From positions 176,220,882 to 176,284,881 of the forward strand of contig CM069433.1 in the NCBI GenBank assembly GCA_035610365.1: a stretch of 64,000 nt of DNA. The letters run 5' to 3'. How positions within the stretch are numbered: position 1 is the stretch's first letter; the number at the start of each line of letters is the position of its first letter. This stretch comes from Aquatica leii (lineage: Eukaryota; Arthropoda; Insecta; Coleoptera; Lampyridae). Below the pieces are notes generated by a model. That model did not search any database. It had not been told where the DNA came from and saw nothing but the letters and a program-made list of their open reading frames with translations. A program made the position numbers and the translations under genes. Shown piece by piece: positions 10,895-21,368 of this stretch.

Positions 10895-11128
10895 TATGCC
10901 CTCTAGACACAGCAAAACAGCTTAATTTCTTATTACTTTATACCTAGAAGGTAATTTGTCATTGCAAATTAAAATTACAATGTCTTCCAGACAAAGCAAA
11001 TGTGTGCCCTTTGGGCCTGAGCCATAATTTAAAAATCAATGCTTACCAGGTAAAGCATTATGTACCCTCCGGGCACGAATTAAATTTCTTAAAAAACACA
11101 ATGCCTTGCAGGCAAAGGATAATATTAC
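10895..11128. repeat. Array of ~60-bp units, each with paired mini-hairpins
   Basis: Two full units (about 10979-11037 and 11038-11099) and partial ones on each side. Each carries a first hairpin (GTCT-tcc-AGAC, TTACC-a-GGTAA, GCCT-tgc-AGGC) followed by AAAGC or AAAGG and, about 10 bp on, a second hairpin (GCCC-ttt-GGGC, CCC-tcc-GGG). The arms change while pairing is kept. It lies immediately 5' of the gag-type exon on the minus strand. Confidence 0.7.
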
Positions 11129-11931
11129 ATGTAAACAAAATTTACAGTCAATTCATAGAATCTATGTTTTTTATGTAAAGCCATTGTACAATGTGTTCAG
11201 CGAACAAATACGATATCAAAATAAATTATTTACGGCTGTATCTAGTGCAGTGATTCCCAAAGTGGTCTATATCGACCCCCAGGAGTCTATGACAACCTGC
11301 AAGGGGTCTACGTCAGCGAAAAAAAAATTTGGGGGTCCATGAAATGAAAATTTTTTATTTACTTACATTATACTATCTTAAAACATAAAGACATATACAT
11401 TATTTATAAAAGTACCTATGAAGTATCAAAATTATTATTTATGTTTATAAAATTGTGTAAGTTGTAGGATGTAGGCATTCGCTTTGTGGTCGCCATACAT
11501 TTTGAACTTGTAAAAACCTGCACATGATGATATACCAGTATCATCTTGTTACAAGCATACGCGCAGTCTCAGAGCTTCGGGAACTTGCACTAACTTGTTC
11601 AATTCGTCACTATAAATACGAATGTGAGACAAATACGTTTATTCGTTTCCTGAATCTTGAAAAGGAAAGTGCTAAGAAAATATTTAAAAAAATATAATGG
11701 TTTATCACATAAATTATAGTGAATCAGCGTTATTTTTTTTGAGTGCCGGAGAAAAGTAAGTACATTATTTTTTATTAAATTTTAGTTTTGTACTTGTAGT
11801 TAGTAAAGATAGATAAATTACGCCAATCATGACTTCAGTTATTAGTAGTTTAATATGCCAATCATGCAAAATTATACGAGTACTCCTCAATAGTTCCTTT
11901 TTCAAAGTTTTAGCAATAGTTATTATAATTA

Positions 11932-12234
11932 CAGTCTCCGTCTCCGTAATCCGAACTAATTGCTGCAAGGAGATGTTTGGATCATGGAATGTTATCACTT
12001 TAAAAGATAAATTAAGAAAATCAGAAATCCACAACTGTACAGCTACGTGTTTTTTGAAGAATTTTTAATACACACTCTCATTTGTTTGGTTTATAAATAC
12101 ATATATCTTACCAAATAACTTCACAAAAAAAGTAAAAAAAATCGTATTTTTGTCCATTGGTCGTTACACTGTGGACCAGTTCGGATTACTGGAATGTTCG
12201 GATTACGGAAGTTCGGATTATGGATATTGCGCTG
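11932..12234. mobile_element. pogo-type MITE nested in hAT copy A
   Basis: The left end begins cagtctccgtctccgtaatccgaac and the right end, reverse-complemented, cagcgcaatatccataatccgaac, with TA on both sides (11930-11931 and 12235-12236). The interior repeats the word ccgaac/gttcgg several times. The same insertion, with the same flanks (tattataatta on one side, catacttctctatatt on the other), is in hAT copy B. Confidence 0.8.
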
Positions 12235-12599
12235 TACATACTTCTCTATATTAAAATTAAAATTTTGTGTTATTGCTAAAGTGGAACCAGTGAATTTTTA
12301 CACATGACAGTCGAATGTACGTAGAGATAAAATGCAGAACAATTTGTTATTATTATTCGTTGCATAATATTTTATTTTAACATTTTTTGTCATGTTACTT
12401 TCAAATTTCCTTAAAGTTCCATCATATCAAAACCTTAAGTAACATTCATAACATTCCCCTTCTCACATTCATTTAGAATGGCTGTACGGTTATGCCTGCC
12501 ATAAAATCTAAGACCATACGATTTAAATTTGACTTTGATTTTTTAATATATAGCTGCTGTACTTTATGTCTTATTAAAATAGATTATTTTTGCCGACAG

Positions 12600-13866
12600 A
12601 TGACTGATGCCATGTCTGAATCTAAAAAGAAATGTAGACAGTACAATGTTGATTATTTGAAACTTGGCTTCATTCCATCATTGTCGGACAAACAATTGCT
12701 TATGTGCCTTTTATGCAACAAAGTTTTGGGCAATGACGCTATGAAATCATCTAAGCTGCAAGATCATCTGCGAAGATGTCACCCTAGTAAAACAGATAAA
12801 GATTTAAAATACTTTCAAATACTCAAAGATAAACTTCAGAAGAGACCTACGCTGGACAGAATGTTCGCTTTGACGTCACAAAGAAACGATGATGGTTTGC
12901 GGGCGTCTTACAATATCTAGCTACTTATAACCGGAAAACCGCATACTATCGAAAAGAAATTAATTTTGCCAGCCGATAAAGAGGTTTTAAAAACTGTTTT
13001 ACACAAACCTGCATCTGATATCATTAAAAGAATTCCCTTAAGCAACAATACACTTTAAAACGTATTGATGAAATGAGTTCTGATACTGAAAGCTTTTTGT
13101 GCTTCTGAAGTACGCTGACTGTCGAAAGGCTTATATTTGACAAGATTTTTTGCAATTTTTTACCTATTTTAGAATTTCTGAATACTAAAGATAAAAGTTA
13201 ATAAAAGACAATTTAATGAAGCGGAAAACAAACATCACCTATTTAACAAATTTAATATGGTTAATTTGCAGTTACTAGGCGACAGTCTAAATTTGATTAA
13301 AACAAACTCCACCTTATCAGCGTTTCTTGCCAGAGTTAAACTAATAAAGCAAAATATTGGAGGGGGCGAATTTTCTCAGTTCTCTAATTTGTCACAGACA
13401 AACTGTTAGGAAAACAACGTTTCAACGTACGTTCAACATTTAAATGCCCTCTATTCAAATTTTGAAACTAGGTTTGAGGATTTTTTGACTATGGTAATAC
13501 CACCGTGGATAATTAAGCCATATGGTGACATAGAAGAAACGAAAAATCATAATACAAGAGGAACTGACTGAACTAAGTACAAACGAAGAACTTAAGGTTC
13601 AGTTTAAACACGGTTATCAGCAATTTTGGCTGCAAAACAGCATACCCGTTACTTATCCCGTATTATGGAATATAGCGAGGAAATTTTTAATTTTCTTTCC
13701 ATCGTCATACCTAGTGGAAAGCGGGTTCAGTGCTGTTACCAATCTCCTAACGAAAAAAAGAAACCGCCTGGACATCATTAGCCGAGGAGATTTCAGATTA
13801 AATCCTACAAAATTGACGCCAAATATTGATAATTTATTATTAAAGCATCAGGTTCATCCTTCTCAC
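12600..13866 (+). pseudogene. BED-finger hAT transposase, copy A
   Basis: It starts at MTDAMSESKKKC (12600). The BED zinc finger reads CLLCNKVLGND...LQDHLRRCHP (C-x2-C...H-x4-H). Then come damaged N-terminal transposase motifs (VLKTVLHKPASDIIKRIPL), a deletion joint near 13105-13130, and the C-terminal half with FLARVKLIKQ, VTYPVLWNIARKF, the dimerisation motif LVESGFSAVTNLLTKKRN and LDIISRGDFRLNPTKL, ending at QVHPSH. Multiple frameshifts and a stop after RASYNI (12920) inactivate it. The C-terminal frame is intact here where copy B carries a 4-bp deletion, so each copy is broken in a different place. Confidence 0.8.
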
Positions 13867-14141
13867 TAAAAACATTTACTTATTGGTTAGTTTATTTTAC
13901 CTTTATTTTATGTTACGTATATTTTATATAACAGATACAAAATTTTATTTTGAGTAGTTTTAATTTAAATTCTATTAATAAATGTTTAAAGTTAACATGT
14001 GTTTTTACTTTAAGTTTTTAACACTAAACTTCACTACAGTTAGAAATTTACAAAAAATCAATATCAGGTAAGTAGGGAGTCTACCCAAAACCGAAAAACA
14101 TGGCAAGAGGTCTACGACACAAAAAAGTTTGGGAATTTCTG

Positions 14142-17002
14142 GTATAAAAGATTATTTTACTTCTGAAGAAAACTAACCTAATACAATATAATTTAAGGAT
14201 TTGTGTAGTAAAATTATATTAAAAAAATAATAATTTGTCAATTGTATTATTTTAATAAAAACAAAGAAACCAAATATAAATTAAAAATAAGAAAAAAGCA
14301 AAACTTTTAAAGAACTAAGACGTATGTCACGAATTTAGACCTCAAGCAGAAGAGAAACAGTTTTATAAGCTCTACTAAAGAAAAATTATTACGTACGATA
14401 ACTACTAGTACTAGGTAAGAGTAAACAATTTAAAAAAAAATTAAGAAAAATTTACCTTATTTGATAGAGAAAACAATTATTACAAAACATAGACGACAGT
14501 ACAAAACATGTTAAAACTTTATCAATTGGAAGAAAACGTAACAAAACATGTATTTAATAAAAGTTACGAAGGCTAAGTTCAAAGATCAACCGCAGAATCT
14601 AGTTACTCAGTGTAATCTTGAAATTGTAAAAAAAACATCAATAGAACTAGTAGAAGTGTTAAATCTACGGAATGTAAACCAAAATATGATTAAATCAAAA
14701 CATCATCAATAAGAAACACCAACAAAAATGCGTTGAATTAAATTTTGAAAACCTGAAGTGTTTTAAAAATAATAATATGACGTTTCTAAAAATTATAATT
14801 AGTAATATTGTAATTTTTAGACTAAACTTAAATTAAAACGTTCAGAATACGATTTAGGTTTTTAACTTAATATATAAGAAGTTTATTTAACAAATTCGTC
14901 TCCATTACATTAATTCAAAATTTTAACGTTTGTAATAATTCTAAAGTTTACACTCTATTGTCCAGTATAACATCCAACTACCATTTAGTAAGATTAATAT
15001 TATAAGAGAAAATGTAGCAGTGTGTTTGGCACTAAAACTTTCCTCTCTTGAGACGTAATCTATCAAACTTAAAATGAGAGATGCTTCAAGAGACTGACCA
15101 CTTAGTTGTCACAAGCATGTTTGCATTTGACTTCTAGAATATAAGATTTTATATCCGGGTCATTAGTTTAAGCCATTTTTATTGCAAGAATAATGTCTAG
15201 TTTTTAACAAAAGCTAGAATTAATGTTAATTTGATATTAAGTTGATATATTAATTAAAGATGGCGATTAACGTTAAAGTTTAGTTTTAAAACGATTACAT
15301 TTTTTGTTTAACTATACAAAACAATTTTACAATATAAAATGAAGATAAATTTAACAACAAATCGATTTTATACAAAGTAATTGTAAATAAAATTTTTGAA
15401 TTTGAATGTTAAGAAAATTAATAATACAAATATTATAGTAAACCAATCTAATGTAAATTTTTTATTCCAAATTTTGGATGCACAGAGGCCGTAGGGCATC
15501 TATTGGTTGCATCAAAAATTACATATACGCTAACTTTATGATGTAAACAGCAGATGTCACTAGTATGTATTTAAAAAACAATCTGTTAAATCTGCTTAAC
15601 ATATCTCGTTATTTATGCAATCCAACGATATCTCAAATAATTTTATTTACGATTAACAGATAATACAATACATTGTATATTTAATTACAATTAGGCAACG
15701 TTGTGCATTGTGATTGTGTAATTTCATTTCTGTACAGGTCAAAGACATTTTCGTACAAGTCAAATCCATTAACGTACGGGAAAATGAATTATGAAAACAT
15801 AATTTAGAAGACTTTTCCAAATGTTTCGTGCATCGCAAATTATAAAATTTGAAAACAAAATCATTGAGGGTCATGTAGAAGGTATTGCATTAGTTTTATA
15901 GCGTAAAAAGAGATTGGTTTTATAAATTACATATTTTATTCTATGTTCGCAAACGTTGACATTTAGTGGTACTTTATGTAATTAAATGTAAATATATTTT
16001 AGAAGTTTAAGGTAATTAGAATAAATAAAAACTTTTAATTTTCATCACTACTTGTTTTCTTGCAGGGTTTTGTTTTGGTGGGAAGGAAATGTCAACAGTA
16101 TTTTATGGGACTTTTGCAGTGTTATAAACGAGTTATGATTATAAAAATCAGCTTGAAATGAAATTCGCATGTTTGATAGATTAATGAATCCATTCCTTGA
16201 AATAAAATTACTCATTTTATGCTCAAATTAACTTAAACAATTTAGTATCAGTGAACTGCATGACAATTCAGAAGTTACCATTTATCTGTTGGCGTTTATC
16301 GATAGTTGCAAGATACCAAGATGTTTCTTCCGCACATGCTTGATATCTGTAAGTTGTTATTTATCCTTATATTAATGCAGTTTGCATATGTATACTTTAC
16401 CTGATTACATTATAATCTTATAAAATTATTCTATTTGCACATTGTCGCTACCTTGTTAAAAGTTTAATCATAAACACTTTGGTCTTGCCTACTTTTTAAT
16501 AAATAACACAAGATAAATATAAAAACAATCAATTGTTACAAGACTGATGTAAACCACTGGTTTATACATTGAAAAAATTAGATATTTAAATGTAATTATA
16601 ATTAACTATCTTGCATTTTCTAAAAGGAAATTTTTTTTATTCTTTAACTGCGATGTGCTTAGTTCGTAAAGCTTCATTCTTAAAAATAACACCTATTAAT
16701 TACAAATTATCTTTAAATATTTACAAATCTACCTTATTTGCTTTGTAAGTCACATCCACTTGTTATTCGGTTGAAGCTTCTAGGAAAAACTATCACATAT
16801 CAACATTTGTCGGAACTTGACAACATCGCCTTCGGCTCGGTTGCAAATTTTCATACTCGTTGGCAATGACAACCATTTCTTACTCATTATACAATATACT
16901 ATTAATATGGCGTCGTGGGGTAAACAAACAGTGCTTACAAATAATATTTTTAGGCGGAATACAATTACAGCAATAAGAATTAAGAATATATTTTTAATTA
17001 AT
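14142..17002. other. Long non-coding AT-rich stretch
   Basis: No family is recognised. A short imperfect inverted repeat lies at about 15469-15522 (aattttggatgca ... tgcatcaaaaatt). At 15720-15780 the phrase cgtacaagtcaaa is repeated imperfectly. Near 16052-16064 there is a strong splice-acceptor-like pyrimidine tract ending ttgcag, followed by a short open stretch, which could be a host exon but cannot be supported further. Confidence 0.45.
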
Positions 17003-17064
17003 TTGTGTTGACATTACGTTACGTTTCGCACCACTAGTGCTTTTTCAAACATCTGTAAACACAA
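17003..17064 (-). ncRNA. Hammerhead-like structured 3' end of PLE1 (candidate)
   Basis: On the minus strand: ttgtgtt, then tacagatg...ga, a hairpin gcac-tagtg-gtgc, then gcGAAAcgt, a short arm and GTC followed by aacacaa. The outer seven bases pair perfectly, and the order GAAAC...GUC fits a type I hammerhead, which PLEs are known to carry. The CUGANGA core box is not matched cleanly (cagatgtttga), so catalytic competence is doubtful. Confidence 0.3.
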
Positions 17065-17602
17065 TATATTTTAATAATTAGGTAACATTTAATATTTTAG
17101 ATTAAAATCAATATTACATTTACATTACATTTTGTTATTTACTAATTTATTATATTTACTTTGATAAATACTAAACGAATTCCTAATGAATTCGTGAAAT
17201 TATAAAAACAACTTACCGAATTTTTTTTATTTTAATAATTATTGTAAATTAACTTAAAAGAGGGAATTTTCACCTCCATCTATGGTTTTAGCATTTTGAA
17301 AAATTAATTTTAATTTATTTATATATAAAGTTAGTTTATTAATAGAAAATACTATTGTATGTTTTGAATCTTTTATGGAACTAACATGCACGTGGAAATA
17401 TAATTTTAAGAATGTAAATAGTGATAAGAATTTGTGAAAAGTATTTGAAAATAAGTTTTGATTTTATAAGGAAGAAAATAATAGTAAATTTTAAATTTTA
17501 ATTAATTTGTTTTTTAATTTAATAATTTAAATGAATTATGTATTTATGATTTTGCAGTAAATGTTATTTAAATTTATGATGTCATTACGGTAATTGATCG
17601 AT

Positions 17603-19555
17603 TTATTGTTTTTTTTTAATTTCAAACATTTCTAGAAAAGGTCTATTGTTTAAATTAGATTCAACATATAAAATTTTTGGGTAATTGAAGTCAAAAAACT
17701 GGTTTTTATTAAACGAATGTTCCACTAATGCAGTTTTGTTATTGGTTTGAGTTGTGTAGTAATTTTTTACAGAGTTTTTATGTTGTTGCATAGGTTTTTT
17801 TAGTAACTGTTTAGTTTGTCCAATATACACATTCGGACAAGACAAGCATGATATACTGTAAATTACATTAGATTGAAAAAGTAAAGGGGTAGGATCTTTT
17901 AATTTTGTAAAAAATGTTGTTTTTAAAGTATTAGTGTTTTCAAATGAAATTGTAAAATTGTAATTATTAAGAAGTTTTTTTAATTTTTCTGTAAAATTTT
18001 TGACATATGGTAAACTAAGGTAGAATTTTTTGTTAATTAGATTGTTATTAAATTCATTTCCTAAACAATTAGGTTGTAAATTAATTGTTGTTTCTATGGA
18101 TTGTTCTTTGATGTAATTAATTTTTTTTAAACGTTATTGATTAGTATGCTTTTAATAATATTAATATTACTAAGATGAAATTATTTTAAAGATAAATTTA
18201 TTGCACGATTTACTAAATTATTTATTACTGATTTTTTATAAGAAATCGGTGTGCTAGAATTATAATTTTTTATCTGTTTTGATATCTTTTTTATACCAAT
18301 TGGTGTCGATAGTTCCATTGGTATTATGGATTATTGTTAAATCTAGAAAATTTATTTTATTATTTTTTTCTATTTCATGAGTGAATTTTAATAATGCATG
18401 AATATTATTGAACCTTTTTAGAACATTTAAAACTTTATTTTTATGTAATATGATGAAAATATCATCGACATATCTTTGATAAAAAGTAATATTACGAGAG
18501 TTATTAAGTATTATATTTTCTTGATCACTGATTACTAAATCCGCTATAGTTGAAGAAATTGGTTGACCCATTGCTAAACCTTGAATTTGTTTGTAAATTG
18601 AATTTTTATAAGTAAAAGTGGTTGAGTTTAATATTAAGTTTATAGCTATAATAAATTCATTTTTGGGTATTAATGTATGTTTTTCTATTTTTGTTCAGTT
18701 GTCATTGATAGAATTAATAACCAGGTTATGAGGTATGTTTGTATACATTGATACTATGTCAAAAGAACAAATAATGTGTTGATTTGGAATCTTTAAGTTG
18801 CTAATGTTATCTTTAAATAACTATGAATTTTTTATGTTGTATTTATTTTGAGTAGTTGTATTTGAAATGATTTTTGAAAGAAATTTTGACAATTGGTATA
18901 AAGGACTGGTGCACGTTAAAACTATGGGACGTAGTGGGTTATTGTTTTTATAGAGTTTTGGTAAACCGTAAATTCTTAAGGGTAAACCATTATTGCAAAT
19001 TAGCTTTTTGTAAGTGATTATATCTATTCATTTATTGTTGAGCAAAGATTTTAAAATTGTGTTACATTTATTTTGTATTGAATCAGTAGGGACTTTATCA
19101 ATTTTTTTGTAAATATTTGTGTCATTGAGAATGTTTGTCATTTTATTGTTATATTCTTTTTTATTGATAATTACAGTCTTTTGTGTTTTGTCAGCGGTGG
19201 TAATAATGATTTCAGGGTGTTGTTTTAGAAAAGTTTTTGTTTTATTTATTTGTGAAATGGATAGAGAATTAAATGAAGTTGAAGAGTTGTCATTAGTATT
19301 ATTTGAAGTAAATATTTTTTTAATTTTTTTTTATGTTGTAAAATTGTAGTACAAATGTCTGTACGAATTTTATTTTGTGTATCTGGTGTTAAATTTTTTA
19401 TGTTTGTTTTAATGTTAGCTATTATTTATTCTGTGGGAAACTTGTCTGGTGTTATAATGGGTAGATTAAATTTTGCTCCATATTTTATGACTTCAATAAC
19501 TTCTGTTGGTATATTAACATTAGTTAAATTGGCAATCCAACTTTTGTTTTGGTAA
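17603..19555 (-). pseudogene. PLE1 reverse transcriptase plus GIY-YIG endonuclease, broken
   Basis: From the 5' side: an N-terminal block with VIEVIKYGAKFNLPI, then HPEIIITTADKTQKTVII (the PLE ADKT motif), PLRPIVLTCTSPLY, and the palm with MGQPISSTIADLVI and YVDDIFII holding the catalytic Asp pair (ORF 18260-18571). The linker (about 18110-17880) is open, and the GIY-YIG domain reads VIYSISCLSCPNVYIGQ with TKQLLKKPMQQHKNS and ends at FEIKKKQ (17603). In-frame stops and at least two frameshifts occur in the N-terminal half. RT residues are roughly 60% identical by eye to PLE2, so both belong to one subfamily. Confidence 0.85.
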
Positions 19556-19700
19556 TTTTTGATAATTAAGTTTTGATTGACTGCATAATCATTTTCTTGT
19601 TTAATGGTTAGTAGGTTTTTTAATTTTTTATTGTGAATGTTAATAATATTGTTTTTTAGTATTTATATTGTATTCCTCCAAAAAATATTAGAAGTAAACA

Positions 19701-20537
19701 TAACACCAACAGCATTCTTCATTTTAATCAGTGTTTACAAATGTTTTTCATTATGAAAGGCACTCATTTTCTGTTTTTTAGTATTTTTTTTTAATGTATG
19801 GATTGTTTGTTTATATTTGTAAAGAAAAACTAGAAATAACACAAAACAATGTTTAAGTGTAGTTTATTTGGTATGTGCTTTAATGTTTTTTTGCTTGTTT
19901 GTTTGTTTGTTTTTTGTTCTTTCTTATCCTTTGCATATAAATTTTAGCATAAAAGGCATGTTACATACTATACCATTTTGGAGTGTTGTGTGAGGATCAC
20001 CAGCCTTCCTCCTTTATACGGACGTAAGACCGGCAGTGGCAAATCTCTAAGCTACTCAATCTGACAAAAATTGTAGAAGCAATAGAGTTACTAAATAAAG
20101 CCTGACAAGACATTCAACTTAACTTCCAGTAGGCTAAACCACAAGACTTCTTCTGCATAAGAATATAAATCTTGACATTATTAACCAAAAAAAACTTATT
20201 GTTACTAATAGTGAGTGTTTCAACCGTCCGGTATTATTACCCAAGTTTTAGAATTTCCTAAGATTAGTTCATGTTTCTGTAAACGGTTATTTTCAAGTTT
20301 GCGTCGATTCAAAACATATGTTAGATCGACGAGCTCCAAATACGTCTCAATAACGTCGGTATTCTTCACGCATATAAACAAGGGACGTTTAACTTAAAGA
20401 TAAACCTTCTTGCAGAGTTCATAAATCGGTCTGCAGTTTGAAGAAAAGCGTTTTTTCTTTTTGAAAAAATGTATTAAATAATGATTTTTTTTTAAATTTT
20501 TTATTTTATAATTCTTAGTTTGGTAAATTAATGTTTA
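19701..20537. other. Spacer between PLE1 and PLE3
   Basis: No coding sequence is recognised. A slightly GC-richer patch at about 19990-20060 (caccagccttcctcctttatacg...accggcagtggc) differs from its surroundings and may be the end of another repeat, but I cannot name it. Confidence 0.4.
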
Positions 20538-20669
20538 TGCTAAGATAGGAACGTCTTCCGGGCTTGGACCGTATCAATGTTGTAACCGAAGTTGTTAACG
20601 TTTCGTTTCGTTTCGTAAGAATGGTATCAAACCTATTTTTAACTCGACAAGCAAAATCTCTTAGAATCT

Positions 20670-21060
20670 TCCTTCTACCAAGGACAAATTTCCTACACTT
20701 TCATCTCAAGGTGTATACCAAATTCCTTGTTCATATAGTTTAGTCTACATTGGTGAGACCGGTCGTTCCGTCATTTCAGAACATGATGGTTGTATAAGGA
20801 AAAGGCATATTTCTAAGTTTGCGGTTGCTGAACATCATTTCACTACAGGTCACAAGATAGATTTTGATAACGTTTCGGTGATTGCCAAATCTCTATTCTT
20901 TTTTAACAGGAAATTTTGAGAGAGCATAAAAATCATCCAACACCCTAATAACTTCAATCGTGATCATGGTTTCGAGCTATCCCCTCTTTGGTTCCTGGTC
21001 ATTAGTCCTTTATCGAAAACACGTCCCCTTTCAACCGTAACCCAATCAAAGTCAAGCTTA
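20670..21060 (+). pseudogene. GIY-YIG endonuclease C-terminal domain of PLE3
   Basis: The frame reads GVYQIPCSYSLVYIGETGR, the GIY-YIG signature with two close cysteines replaced or reduced, then HISKFAVAEHHFTTGHKIDF and, past an in-frame TGA after FFNRKF, IKIIQHPNNFNRDHGFELS, the usual C-terminal motif of PLE endonucleases. One stop codon and the missing RT mark it as dead. It belongs to a different subfamily from PLE1 and PLE2, whose motif is CPxVYIGQTKQ. Confidence 0.8.
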
Positions 21061-21117
21061 ACCCGCCGTGACGATACTTCTTTTTTATATAAGAAGATTA
21101 TTTCTTTTTAAGTCCTA

Positions 21118-21330
21118 TGGAGTTTAGAATCAGGCTTGGTTCACAAGTTGATTACCTAACTCTGTAGTAGTTCTTTGTTAGATTTCTGTTTGTTTTCTCA
21201 AGTTTATCGATTTATTTCTTACCTTTTCAGAATTTAGAATCTGGTTTGGTTCACAAGTTGATTATCCAACTTTTGAGAAGTTTTTAGTTAGATTTCGATT
21301 GCTTGTTTGAGTTCTTCGATTACCCTCACG
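21118..21330 (+). repeat. Two ~113-bp tandem units in the PLE3 3' UTR
   Basis: The unit gtttagaatcaggcttggtt...cacaagttgatta...ttagatttc is repeated at about 21120 and 21233 with scattered mismatches. It lies after the coding region and before the element end. Confidence 0.8.
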
Positions 21331-21368
21331 CCCTGAGGCCGGCTGTGGAAGCCTTCGCTATTACATTA

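Larger units (their letters stand above)
11248..14141 (+). mobile_element. ZBED-type hAT element, copy A (internally deleted)
   Basis: The left end cagtgattcccaaagtgg and the reverse complement of the right end cagaaattcccaaacttt form imperfect TIRs typical of hAT. About 90 bp of subterminal sequence (ggtctatatcgacccccaggagtc...) is shared with copy B at 57340-57440. A clear 8-bp TSD is not visible (atctagtg against gtataaaa). Compared with copy B (4.08 kb) this copy (2.89 kb) lacks roughly 0.55 kb of the transposase middle, and its internal pogo MITE is about 200 bp shorter. Confidence 0.8.
17003..19700 (-). mobile_element. Penelope-like element PLE1
   Basis: The minus-strand order is reverse transcriptase, linker, GIY-YIG endonuclease, then a structured 3' end at 17003-17064, which is the standard PLE layout. 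The 5' limit near 19700 is a guess from the start of recognisable RT N-terminal sequence. No TSD was identified. Confidence 0.8.
20538..21368 (+). mobile_element. PLE3: terminal sequence, GIY-YIG domain and 3' UTR of a second Penelope-like family
   Basis: It begins with taagataggaacgtcttccgggcttggacc, which also forms the arms of the hairpin insertion at 33618-33766, and ends with ggccggctgtggaagccttcgctattacat, whose reverse complement starts that same insertion. Between them lie the endonuclease coding fragment and two 113-bp tandem units. No RT of this family is present, so it is a 5'-truncated copy. Confidence 0.7.

Noticed and set aside
11240..11247. Shared flank word atctagt beside hAT copies A and B as a common target duplication
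   Set aside because: It is seen on one side only of each copy and on opposite element ends; no matching duplicate on the other side, so chance or target preference.
11829..12068. Small frames on both strands in the hAT A leader
   Set aside because: They overlap the pogo MITE, and the equivalent in copy B is not open, so not coding.
19119..19555. Two plus-strand frames with membrane-like translations
   Set aside because: Antisense of the PLE1 RT N-terminal region, which gives clear PLE motifs on the minus strand.
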